DNA of 64,000 nucleotides. It comes from Bacillus sp. SD075. GTDB taxonomy: Bacteria; Bacillota; Bacilli; Bacillales; DSM-1321. Shown here one piece after another: positions 53,353 to 61,604 of this stretch; within the stretch, counting starts at the first letter, position 1; each line of letters begins with the position of its first letter. Below the pieces are notes generated by a model, which ran no database searches, was not told the origin of the DNA, and saw only the letters and a list, made by a program, of their open reading frames with translations. The position numbers and the translations under genes are program-made. The DNA lies in contig NZ_JADILK010000007.1 of the NCBI RefSeq assembly GCF_017355165.1, positions 62,001 through 126,000 of the forward strand, in the 5' to 3' direction.

Positions 53353-55050
53353 ATGGATCAAGTGAAACAGGATTCTCAGATTAATGTGCTCAAAGACTCG
53401 ACCTTTCCTGCACTAGTCGTGGATTCTGCAAATCGGATAAAGGATTGGGGCATCTATTTTAATCAATCGTTAAGTCAGGATGGTAATAATACACTAACCG
53501 AACAATTCGATGAATGGCAATTTCTCGATAATAAAAGGCTTGCAGCTGCAAGGCTGCATAATAAGCGGTATTTATTTTTATTAATGAAACAAATGGATGC
53601 TGACAATATTCTATATATAGGTAGTGAAACAGAATTTTTGGACGATTTATTGATTGATGCGCATGAAACGGATAAATTGAATCGCGCACTGGATGCCATT
53701 ATCGAAAATTCCTATGATGGAATATACATCACCGATCAAGATGGAATCACGCTTTATACCAATTCGGCAATTGAACGGATCACTGGCATACCAAAAGAGT
53801 ATTATATCGGCAAATCGGTGGACCAATTGATTAAACGCGGCATCTTGAATGCATCGGTGACGCATAAGGTAGTGAAGCTGAGACGAACGGTATCAGTCGT
53901 ACAGGATAATTTTGCTGGAAAGGAAACATTGATTACAGGAAGTCCCGTTTTTAATGCAGAAGGGGAAATAGAGCAAGTCGTTACGAATATAAGGGATTTA
54001 TCTGATTTAAATGAACTGATGCATGAGTTGACGAAAGTTAATGAATTGAATAATCAATATAAGCAGGAGATTGAAAAACTGCGGAAGATAACAAGCAAGG
54101 ATGGAGTCGTATTTGTCAGTGACAAAATGAAAATGATTTATGAAATTGCTGAAAGAATATCGGATATTGATGCGACTGTACTCATTCTGGGAGAAACGGG
54201 TGTTGGAAAGGATGTCCTTGCCCGCAATATTTATAATCGGAGTATCCGATCTAAAAAAGGAGATTTCATCAAAATAAATTGTGGGGCAATTCCCGCTGAT
54301 TTATTGGAATCCGAGCTCTTTGGATATGAAGGAGGGGCATTTACCGGAGCCAATCAAAAAGGCAAACCAGGGATGTTTGAGCTGGCAGAGAGTGGTATCT
54401 TATTCCTGGATGAAGTCGGTGAGCTTCCCCTGCAACTTCAAGTGAAGCTGCTTCGTGCCCTTCAGGAAAGGGAGATTCAAAGAATAGGAGGTACAAAGCC
54501 AAAGAAAATCGATGTTCGCATTATAGCAGCCACGAACCGAAATCTATCGGAAATGGTCAAATCGGGTGATTTTCGTGAAGACCTCTTTTATAGGCTGAAT
54601 GTCATCCCGATTACGATTCCTCCTTTAAGGGAAAGAAGGGAGGATATCTTGGCATTGACTGACTTATTTTTATCAAAGGCAAATGAACAATATAAATTTT
54701 CAAAAGAAATAGATTCGAGGTTAAAGGAATATTTTTATCAACATGATTGGCCTGGAAATGTCCGTGAATTGATTAATATAGTGGAAAGGCTCGTCGTGCT
54801 GACGGATAATCAAATATTATCGATAAGTGACCTTCCGGAAGAATATCAGCCGGAAAATCGGTATCAGCCGAACCTCAATGCTACCCTAACTTTAAAAGAA
54901 GCCGTGGAAAGAGCCGAAAAGGAAATCTTGACGAAAGCGGCTCAAACGTACCAAACTACATATGAAATCGCAGAAGCCCTTGATTCCAGTCAGGCAACAA
55001 TAGTGAGGAAACTTAAAAAATATCGATTAAAGGTCAGTGGAAAAGAATAG
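53353..55050 (+). CDS. Sigma-54-dependent transcriptional activator with PAS domain
   Basis: A 565-residue enhancer-binding protein. An N-terminal region (1-105) is followed by a PAS domain (about 110-215, ENSYDGIYITDQDGITLYTN), a linker coiled coil, AAA+ domain with Walker A GETGVGKD (280-287), GAFTGA (328-333) and Walker B ILFLDEVGE, and a Fis/TyrR-type helix-turn-helix at the end (EIAEALDSSQATIVRKLKKY). It lies between two sigma-54 promoters with matching dyads and is the obvious activator of both. A ligand sensed by PAS is unknown. Confidence 0.94.
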   Translation: MDQVKQDSQINVLKDSTFPALVVDSANRIKDWGIYFNQSLSQDGNNTLTEQFDEWQFLDNKRLAAARLHNKRYLFLLMKQMDADNILYIGSETEFLDDLLIDAHETDKLNRALDAIIENSYDGIYITDQDGITLYTNSAIERITGIPKEYYIGKSVDQLIKRGILNASVTHKVVKLRRTVSVVQDNFAGKETLITGSPVFNAEGEIEQVVTNIRDLSDLNELMHELTKVNELNNQYKQEIEKLRKITSKDGVVFVSDKMKMIYEIAERISDIDATVLILGETGVGKDVLARNIYNRSIRSKKGDFIKINCGAIPADLLESELFGYEGGAFTGANQKGKPGMFELAESGILFLDEVGELPLQLQVKLLRALQEREIQRIGGTKPKKIDVRIIAATNRNLSEMVKSGDFREDLFYRLNVIPITIPPLRERREDILALTDLFLSKANEQYKFSKEIDSRLKEYFYQHDWPGNVRELINIVERLVVLTDNQILSISDLPEEYQPENRYQPNLNATLTLKEAVERAEKEILTKAAQTYQTTYEIAEALDSSQATIVRKLKKYRLKVSGKE

Positions 55051-55052
55051 GA

Positions 55053-55094
55053 AAAACAAGGGGATTAACCATTTATTGGTAATCCCCTTGTTTT
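55053..55094 (+). terminator. Rho-independent terminator of the activator gene
   Basis: AAAACAAGGGGATTA and the matching TAATCCCCTTGTTTT form a stem of about 15 bp. Confidence 0.93.
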
Positions 55095-55143
55095 GCTAAT
55101 GTCTTTATTAGCCCATTGTATAGGTAAACGGAATCCTTTAATT

Positions 55144-55233
55144 AATTCAGAAATGATTTTTTCAGTCAATAGTGAATGAAGGATATCCCGTATGGAACCG
55201 ATACTTTTGGTTTTTATAATTCAATAATGAATT
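55144..55233 (+). promoter_or_regulatory. Two candidate activator-binding dyads (UAS) of the transporter operon
   Basis: Distal AATTCA-GAAA-TGATTT (55144-55159) and proximal AATTCA-ATAA-TGAATT (55218-55233, perfect half-sites). Centres are 74 bp apart and the proximal one is 51 bp upstream of the -24 element, the same geometry as at 47140-47230. Confidence 0.75.
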
Positions 55234-55273
55234 CACAGACTGGTGAATAGCTTTATTGACGGTGATTTAATGT

Positions 55274-55290
55274 TTGGCACGGCACTTGCA
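55274..55290 (+). promoter_or_regulatory. Sigma-54 promoter of the ABC transporter operon
   Basis: TTGGCACGGCACTTGCA fits the consensus with 10 bases between GG and GC. The first gene starts about 470 bp downstream, so the transcript has a long leader. Confidence 0.9.
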
Positions 55291-55438
55291 TTTATAAACA
55301 GGAAATTAATCTACGGAATAATCTTCCTATAGAAGGTGCGAGTTGAAAGGGGGGAACGAAAGAGACGATTACTATGGGTAAAACAAGAGAAGACGGATTC
55401 ATTGGCTATCCCTAATAACAGCATATGCTTGTCAACAT

Positions 55439-55630
55439 ACCACTTAATCCTTAAGTAGAGTCAATGAAACTATGATGATATCCAATTGAATTAAGTGGTC
55501 ATTAAAATGAAAGCGCTAACAACAATCCGAGGGTTTATCAGCTACTCCTTAGCTATCACTGTGAGGAAAAAATAGGGAGATAAAACAAACAGTTCCTATT
55601 TAATTGATCGATTAAATTACTTTTCCTCAC
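55439..55630 (+). promoter_or_regulatory. Structured RNA leader of the transporter operon
   Basis: Two long-range inverted repeats lie in the leader: ACCACTTAAT/ATTAAGTGGT (55439-55448 with 55490-55499) and GTGAGGAAAA/TTTTCCTCAC (55561-55570 with 55621-55630). The second encloses two further hairpins, AATAGGGA/TTCCTATT and ATTTAAT/ATTAAAT, which overlap by three bases and so could be alternative folds. Not a class I recognise. Confidence 0.5.
55507..55521 (+). promoter_or_regulatory. cre box (CcpA) in the transporter leader
   Basis: ATGAAAGCGCTAACA fits WTGNAANCGNWNNCW at every position. It is about 220 bp downstream of the sigma-54 promoter, suitable for roadblock repression by CcpA. Confidence 0.75.
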
Positions 55631-55757
55631 GGGAGAGGTTGAACCTATGGGGGAAAAGTGAAAGAGTTTTCGGATCTGTGCTTTCAAAAGATGGACAGGA
55701 TTGTAGGCCAGGGACAGAAAACAAAGTGAAATTCAATAATTTTCAAGGAGGAAGTAA

Positions 55758-56621
55758 ATGGAAATTTTGATCCAGCAGCTTTTTAATGGTTTGACGATTG
55801 GCAGCGTATATAGTCTTGTTGCCCTGGGATTGACTCTAGTATATGGTATTTTGCATATCCCGAACTTTGCCCACGGTGCCCTATATATGTTGGGTGGATA
55901 TATCACGTTGTCAATGATGACATTATATGGGGTCAATTACTGGATTGCCATGTTCGTATCCATTATCGTTGTTGGCTTGTTGGGAGTCCTTTTGGAACGT
56001 TTCGTGTTCCGCCTGTTAAGGGAGGCACCTCCATTGCATGATAAGATCGCCGCAATCGGAATTCTCCTTTTTCTTGAAGCTTTTGCCCAATTTGTCTGGG
56101 GTGCCGATTTCCATACAATGACTTCTCCATACGGCCAAGTGGTCAATATCATGGGCCTGACGTTTACACTTCAGCGATTATTGATCATCGTGTCAGCTAT
56201 CGCAGTGATGGTTTTACTATACCTTTTCTTAAAGAAAACTTATACCGGTTCAACGATAATAGCGATGTCCCAAAGCCGTGAAGGTGCGTCATTAGTGGGA
56301 ATCAACATTAATAAAGTAGCAATGCTCACCTTCATGATATCGGGTGGATTAGCAGCCATCGCCTCTTCCCTTGCATCACCGATTAACCTTGTTTTTCCTG
56401 GTATGGGGCATTTGGTCATCTTAAAAGCATTCGTCATTATCATATTGGGCGGAATGGGGAGCATCCCGGGGGCGATCGTAGGCGGATATATTCTAGGTTT
56501 CAGTGAGAGCCTGGGCGCAACTTATATTTCAAATGATTATAAAGACATCATTGCATTCCTTCTTTTAGTCGTAATATTAACAGTGAAACCAACAGGTCTT
56601 TTTACCAAGGGGGAGAGGTAG
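55758..56621 (+). CDS. livH: ABC transporter permease, LivH type
   Basis: A 287-residue membrane protein of the branched-chain amino acid permease family: QQLFNGLTIGSVYSLVALGLTLVYG at the start, YTGSTIIAMSQSREGASLVGI and the coupling segment with IILGGMGSIPGAIVGGYILG. About eight membrane helices. AAGGAGGAAG ribosome site. In such clusters the LIV family often carries amides, aromatic acids or other organic acids rather than amino acids. Confidence 0.92.
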   Translation: MEILIQQLFNGLTIGSVYSLVALGLTLVYGILHIPNFAHGALYMLGGYITLSMMTLYGVNYWIAMFVSIIVVGLLGVLLERFVFRLLREAPPLHDKIAAIGILLFLEAFAQFVWGADFHTMTSPYGQVVNIMGLTFTLQRLLIIVSAIAVMVLLYLFLKKTYTGSTIIAMSQSREGASLVGININKVAMLTFMISGGLAAIASSLASPINLVFPGMGHLVILKAFVIIILGGMGSIPGAIVGGYILGFSESLGATYISNDYKDIIAFLLLVVILTVKPTGLFTKGER

Positions 56622-56622
56622 C

Positions 56623-57618
56623 GTGAGGATACTTACGAAAAGAAATGCGATTACTGCTCTTATCATCTTTGCTTTTTCATTCCCCTTTATCGCGCAAAAC
56701 GACTATTATCTCCATATACTGACACTTTCATTCATCTGGGCGATAGCTGTTTATGGAATCAATTTATTATCAGGGTATACCGGATATCTCTCGCTTGCAC
56801 ATGCTGGATTTTTTGCCATTGGAGCCTATTCACTTGGACTGCTGACGGTAAAAGCGGGAATGAACTTTTGGCTGGCACTTGTATGTGCATGTTTAATCAC
56901 ATGTGCAATTGGGTTTTTAATCGGATTGATTGCGCTAAGGACAAAGGAACACTTTTTCGCGATTTATACTCTATGTGTGGGGTATATCATATATCTGGTC
57001 ATCGATAAATGGGAGGGGCTTACAGAGGGGGTTAGGGGATTGATCGGTATCCCTGCTCCTGGGAATATAGGCCCGATCACATTCGATACGGCAGCTTCTC
57101 AATATTATCTAGTCCTAATTTTTCTGCTTGCAGTGATTTTAATCGTGTATCGTATTATCCGCTCATTGACCGGCAGGACGTACATGGCCATCAGAAACAG
57201 TGAGGACCTTGCACAAACGATAGGTATATCCACAATGAAGAATAAGTTAACAGCATTTGTGCTATCTACATTCTTTGCAGGTATGGCAGGTGCATTGTAT
57301 GCGTCATTCATCCGTTTCATTGGACCTGAGATCGGATCAACTGCCATAATGTTCGATCTATTGATGTATTTATTGGTTGGTGGAATCGGGACACTTTCAG
57401 GTCCGTTGGTCGGAACATTACTGCTAGTAATCCTTTCTCAAAATCTGCAATTCCTTCAAGAATATCGAATGTTGATATTCGGGCCATTGCTTACGGTGAT
57501 CATCATCTTTTATCCGCGAGGAATCGCAGGGGCCTTCTTTGATTGGCAAAGAAAGCGAAAAGATAATGAACTGTCCGGTGTGAAAAATGAAATGCACATA
57601 AAAGCGGAGGAGGGATGA
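56623..57618 (+). CDS. livM: ABC transporter permease, LivM type
   Basis: The 331-residue partner permease: AVYGINLLSGYTGYLSLAHAGFFAIGAYS (about 43-71), GRTYMAIRNSEDLAQTIGI and LLVGGIGTLSGPLVGTLLL are LivM signatures. GTG start with GGGAGAGGT upstream, 1 bp after livH. Its stop overlaps livG by 4 bp. Confidence 0.92.
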   Translation: MRILTKRNAITALIIFAFSFPFIAQNDYYLHILTLSFIWAIAVYGINLLSGYTGYLSLAHAGFFAIGAYSLGLLTVKAGMNFWLALVCACLITCAIGFLIGLIALRTKEHFFAIYTLCVGYIIYLVIDKWEGLTEGVRGLIGIPAPGNIGPITFDTAASQYYLVLIFLLAVILIVYRIIRSLTGRTYMAIRNSEDLAQTIGISTMKNKLTAFVLSTFFAGMAGALYASFIRFIGPEIGSTAIMFDLLMYLLVGGIGTLSGPLVGTLLLVILSQNLQFLQEYRMLIFGPLLTVIIIFYPRGIAGAFFDWQRKRKDNELSGVKNEMHIKAEEG

Positions 57619-58385
57619 ATTTGCTTATCGAAACAAAGAATTTGACAAAGCGGTTTGGTGGATTGGCGGCCGTCAATCATGTGGATTTTACGATTGAAAA
57701 AGGTAGAATCAATGCAATTATCGGACCAAATGGTGCAGGGAAATCCACTTTTTTCAACTTGATCAGTGGCTTTCATCGACCAACTTCAGGGACGGTCCTT
57801 TTTAAAGGGATTGATATCACCAAGCTGCCTGCCAATGAAATAGCGGGGCTTGGAATTTCAAGGACCTTTCAAACGACAAGCCTTTTTGATCAATCGACGG
57901 TGTTGGATAATGTTATTGTCGGACATAGACTGCGAACCAAATCCAATTTGGGGGATGCGATTCTACGGACAAAACGATTAAAACGGGAAGAAGCGGCATG
58001 CAGGGATAAGGCAATGGAGGTGCTTGAAATAGTTGGATTGACGGAATCCGCTGACAGAATGGTCTCCAGCATCTCACAGGAGGAAAAGAAACGGACAGCC
58101 ATTGCCCTTGCCCTAGCGACGGAACCGGAAATTATCTTTCTTGATGAACCTGCTGCAGGTATCAACCCGGATGAAACGGAGGGCTTGACAGAACTGATTA
58201 AAAAATTAAATCGATCAGGACTGACCGTTTGTTTAATCGAACACAAAATGCATATGATCATGAACTTGGCGGATCACATCATGGTGCTTAATTACGGAGA
58301 AAAAATTGCCGAAGGCACGCCTAAGGAAATCCGCGGAAATGAAGCGGTGATTAAAGCCTATTTGGGAGGTAGTGCCAGTGCTTAA
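57615..58385 (+). CDS. livG: ABC transporter ATPase, LivG type
   Basis: A 256-residue ATPase: Walker A GPNGAGKSTFFNL (about 38-50), LivG-specific GISRTFQTTSLF, the signature region SSISQEEKKRTAIALALAT (a divergent LSGGQ: SISQEE) and Walker B IIFLDEPAAGINPDE. The signature change from S-G-G to S-Q-E is unusual for the family. ATG overlaps livM. Confidence 0.9.
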   Translation: MNLLIETKNLTKRFGGLAAVNHVDFTIEKGRINAIIGPNGAGKSTFFNLISGFHRPTSGTVLFKGIDITKLPANEIAGLGISRTFQTTSLFDQSTVLDNVIVGHRLRTKSNLGDAILRTKRLKREEAACRDKAMEVLEIVGLTESADRMVSSISQEEKKRTAIALALATEPEIIFLDEPAAGINPDETEGLTELIKKLNRSGLTVCLIEHKMHMIMNLADHIMVLNYGEKIAEGTPKEIRGNEAVIKAYLGGSASA

Positions 58386-59085
58386 GTTAACCGATGTCGC
58401 CGTAAATTATGGGAGTTTCACTGCGGTAAAACATGTGAATATCGAAGTTGCCAAGGGAGAGATCGTTGTTTTGTTAGGAGCTAATGGGGCAGGCAAAAGC
58501 ACGACTTTTCGTTCCATAAGCGGAATCAGTAAGCTTACCAAGGGGGAAATTCATTTTCTGGGCGTGCCTATAGGGGGCCGGCCCCCGGATAAGAATGTTC
58601 GGGAGGGAATCGTCCAGTGTGCCGAAGGACGTAAACTGTTTCCACAGATGACCGTCCAGGAAAATCTGAGGATGGGTGCTTATGTGCATCGAAAGAAGAA
58701 AGCGGAGATCAAGGATACATTGGAATACGTCTATCACTTATTCCCGATCTTAAAAGAAAAGCATCATGATGAAGCGGGAAGCCTGAGCGGCGGCCAACAG
58801 CAAATGCTCGCGATTGGAAGGGCTTTGATGTCGAAACCGAAATTGTTGATGCTTGATGAGCCTTCGGTGGGACTCGCTCCACTAATTGTCGAACAAATGT
58901 TTCAAGTCATTGAAGAAATAAACCGCGAAGGAATCACGGTACTGCTTGCTGAACAAAACGCGAATGCTGCCCTCAGCATTGCAGATAAAGGGTACGTTTT
59001 TGAAAATGGGGAAATTGTCGTTCAAGGGACAGCAAGTGAGTTATTAGCCAATGATGAAGTAAGGAAAGCGTATATTGGAGCCTGA
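58372..59085 (+). CDS. livF: ABC transporter ATPase, LivF type
   Basis: A 237-residue ATPase: Walker A GANGAGKSTTFRSISG (about 33-48), QCAEGRKLFPQMTVQENLRMGAY, signature LSGGQQQMLAIGRALM and Walker B LLMLDEPSVGLAP. GTG start inside livG (14-bp overlap) with TTGGGAGGT upstream. It has a canonical signature, so it may carry most of the ATP hydrolysis. Confidence 0.92.
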   Translation: MPVLKLTDVAVNYGSFTAVKHVNIEVAKGEIVVLLGANGAGKSTTFRSISGISKLTKGEIHFLGVPIGGRPPDKNVREGIVQCAEGRKLFPQMTVQENLRMGAYVHRKKKAEIKDTLEYVYHLFPILKEKHHDEAGSLSGGQQQMLAIGRALMSKPKLLMLDEPSVGLAPLIVEQMFQVIEEINREGITVLLAEQNANAALSIADKGYVFENGEIVVQGTASELLANDEVRKAYIGA

Positions 59086-59107
59086 AAAAATTGAATGGGG
59101 GATTTTT

Positions 59108-60289
59108 ATGAAAAAACTGAAAGTATTATTTGTCTTTCTCCTGCTAATGATCACTGTTTTGGCCGGGTGCAATAAAGGGGATAGCCCTGTGTCAAACAGT
59201 GGCAGTAAAGGAAAAGGTGAAAATGTCGTTAACATCGGTTTTAGCGGTCCTTTAAGCGGGGCAGCAGCGTTATATGGGAAACGGACATTGAATGGGGTCG
59301 AAATGGCCGTCAATGAAATTAACGATGCTGGTGGATTTGAAGTAGATGGAAAGAAATACACGCTGAATTTAGTATCGTTGGATGATAAATACTTACCTAA
59401 TGAAACAGGGGCGAATGCTAAAAGATTAATTCAGGAATATGATACGCCTATCATATTCACGCCTCATAGCGGAGGTGTGCTGGCACTTCAGGTTTTTAAT
59501 GAACAAGAGGAATTCATCATTGGTGCATATACGAGTGAACCGACAGTGACCGATAGCGGCAATTCATTAACTGTTCGAATTCCACCGAATTACGAGGGGT
59601 ATATCGAACCTTTTACAACATATGCAATGGAACATTTCGGCCAAAAAATTGCCGCTTTGCCGACCTCTTCTCAATACGGTAAAGACTGGACGGAAGCGGT
59701 GCTCCCATATTGGGAAAAGCAAGGCGGAAATGTCGTTTATAATTCCTCTATTGATTTCGCCAAAGAAACCGATTTCTTTACGATTGTCACGAATGCCTTG
59801 AAAAAAGATCCTGATGTGCTATTCATCGGTGGTGCTTCGGAACCTACGGCAAAAGTAGCGAAGCAAGCCCGGGAGCTAGGATTTAAAGGCGGTTTCATCA
59901 TCATGGATCAAGCAAAGTTGGATCAAATGAAGCCGATTGCAGGGTCATATGAAACATTGGAAGGTTCGATTGGCGTCCTGCCACTGATGGACTCAGATGA
60001 AGAAGCAGTGCCTGCTTTCGTTGAGAAATATCAAAAAAACTATAAGGAAGATCCTAGCTCCGAAGTAGGTTTGAATTATATCGCCATGTATGCGTTTGTG
60101 GAAGCGATGAAATCTGCAGGCAGCGTTGATGATGCCAAGGCCATTCGTAAACATATGCAAGATGGACTTTCAAATATAGGGCAAGACCAAAAAATATACG
60201 ATATTCCCTCGATTGATGAAAATGGAGGATTTGCATCAGATATTGTCGTAGGTGCAGTAGAAAACGGGAAAGTAGTCCCTGTCCGTTAA
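59108..60289 (+). CDS. livJ: ABC transporter substrate-binding lipoprotein, LivJ type
   Basis: A 393-residue periplasmic-binding-type lipoprotein: signal peptide KKLKVLFVFLLLMITVLAGC with lipobox LAGC (Cys21), then NIGFSGPLSGAAALYGKRTLNGVEMAVNEI, typical of the Leu/Ile/Val or amide-binding family. The ATG at 59108 follows AATGGGGG; the frame starts earlier at 59075. Substrate is not decidable from sequence; the shared regulon suggests the acid degraded by the cluster B enzymes. Confidence 0.9.
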   Translation: MKKLKVLFVFLLLMITVLAGCNKGDSPVSNSGSKGKGENVVNIGFSGPLSGAAALYGKRTLNGVEMAVNEINDAGGFEVDGKKYTLNLVSLDDKYLPNETGANAKRLIQEYDTPIIFTPHSGGVLALQVFNEQEEFIIGAYTSEPTVTDSGNSLTVRIPPNYEGYIEPFTTYAMEHFGQKIAALPTSSQYGKDWTEAVLPYWEKQGGNVVYNSSIDFAKETDFFTIVTNALKKDPDVLFIGGASEPTAKVAKQARELGFKGGFIIMDQAKLDQMKPIAGSYETLEGSIGVLPLMDSDEEAVPAFVEKYQKNYKEDPSSEVGLNYIAMYAFVEAMKSAGSVDDAKAIRKHMQDGLSNIGQDQKIYDIPSIDENGGFASDIVVGAVENGKVVPVR

Positions 60290-60360
60290 CTGGGTAAAGG
60301 GTTGCATGTGTTCCGGGTCTGGTGTAGTAAACTAGTTTGACATTTTGTTATATTACTTGT

Positions 60361-60402
60361 ACGTGTATCGTTCCTGATTATAGGTGACGGTGCACGTTTT
60401 TT
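60361..60402 (+). terminator. Terminator of the transporter operon
   Basis: ACGTG (60361) pairs with CACGT (60393-60397) in a longer imperfect stem with G-U pairs, followed by TTTTTTATT. Confidence 0.65.
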
Positions 60403-60580
60403 ATTGTTGAAAAAATCTTGGGTTGCAAAATCACCAAAAATAGTAGGCTCCTTTGGGTATAGTATTGATACACGCAGTAAACGGCTATGGATGCGAATTT
60501 AATTTAATTCCGTCATTGGGGTTTTGAAGAAATAAAAATGTTAATTAACAAGTTTTACAAAAATATCTTGTGCCTGAGTA

Positions 60581-60595
60581 ATGAAAACGCTATCA
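60581..60595 (+). promoter_or_regulatory. cre box (CcpA) of the mur operon
   Basis: ATGAAAACGCTATCA matches WTGNAANCGNWNNCW at every position, about 84 bp before murQ. Confidence 0.8.
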
Positions 60596-60609
60596 TTGAA
60601 TATAACATG

Positions 60610-60653
60610 AAATATAATTTCAATATTTTTTATAAAAAAATGAAATTATATTT
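60610..60653 (+). promoter_or_regulatory. Inverted-repeat operator, probable MurR site
   Basis: AAATATAATTTCA (60610-60622) and TGAAATTATATTT (60641-60653) are a perfect 13-bp inverted repeat 18 bp apart, between the cre box and murQ. Encoded next door is an RpiR-family regulator, a family that binds such GAAAT-type repeats. Confidence 0.75.
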
Positions 60654-60678
60654 AAGTGATTGATATAGGAGGATTTAA

Positions 60679-61593
60679 GTGTCTATGGAAGAACATTTGC
60701 GTTCATTAACGACTGAATTACGAAACAAAAAGACGATGAATATCGACAGTGTAAATACGCTGGAAATCATTTCTGCCATCAATAAGGAAGATTTTAAAGT
60801 GGCGGCAGCGGTTCAGGAGGTATTGCCAGAGATTGAAATGGTAGTTGAATGGGCTTGCGAATCGCTGAAAAAAGGAGGGAGACTCATATACGTCGGAGCA
60901 GGAACGAGTGGAAGACTCGGTGTGCTGGATGCCGTGGAATGTCCACCGACTTTCAGCACACCACCTGACAAGGTGCTGGGAATAATAGCAGGAGGGGAAA
61001 AGGCGTTTGTTCGGGCTGTTGAAGGAGCAGAGGATAAAGAAGAGTTTGGGGAATGTGATTTAATTGATGTGGACCTTACAGCAAATGATACGGTCATTGG
61101 CATCGCGGCAAGCGGCCGTACCCCTTATGTGAGGGGCGCTTTACGTTATGCAAGAAAAGTTGGGGCTAAAGCGGTGGCTTTATCAAGCAATAAAAACGCG
61201 AGCATCACGGAAGCAGCTGATATAGGGATTGAAGTGGTGGTTGGACCGGAAGTATTAACGGGGTCCACGAGAATGAAAGCGGCAACCGCACATAAAATGA
61301 TACTCAATATGATCTCTACGGCGACCATGATCCGGTTGGGAAAAGTTTATGAAAATCTTATGGTTGATGTAAATGTCAGTAATCAAAAACTGAAGGACCG
61401 TGCAATAAGCATCATAGAAACTGTAACGAAGGCAAATTATGATCAAGCTTTGAATACGCTTGAAAAGGCAAATAATCAAGTTAAACCAGCGATTGTCATG
61501 ATAAAAACAGCAACAGATTATGATAAAGCAATGGAATTGCTGAAAAATTCTGGCGGAGATGTCAGGAAAGCAATCTCGATCTATGAAGATTAA
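60679..61593 (+). CDS. murQ: N-acetylmuramic acid 6-phosphate etherase MurQ
   Basis: Removes the lactyl ether of MurNAc-6-P to give GlcNAc-6-P in cell-wall recycling. The 304-residue protein has [25 protein letters not shown] (about 74-98), the SIS domain with [15 protein letters not shown] and [26 protein letters not shown] start 6 bp after AGGAGG. First gene of the murQ-murR-murP-mupG set. Confidence 0.95.
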   Translation: MSMEEHLRSLTTELRNKKTMNIDSVNTLEIISAINKEDFKVAAAVQEVLPEIEMVVEWACESLKKGGRLIYVGAGTSGRLGVLDAVECPPTFSTPPDKVLGIIAGGEKAFVRAVEGAEDKEEFGECDLIDVDLTANDTVIGIAASGRTPYVRGALRYARKVGAKAVALSSNKNASITEAADIGIEVVVGPEVLTGSTRMKAATAHKMILNMISTATMIRLGKVYENLMVDVNVSNQKLKDRAISIIETVTKANYDQALNTLEKANNQVKPAIVMIKTATDYDKAMELLKNSGGDVRKAISIYED

Positions 61594-61604
61594 GGAGGGA
61601 AGCA

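Noticed and set aside
55374..55415. 13-codon leader ORF (MGKTREDGFIGYP)
   Set aside because: It has GGGGGGAA upstream, but the spacing is long and there is no run of regulatory codons or adjoining terminator; too weak to call a leader peptide.
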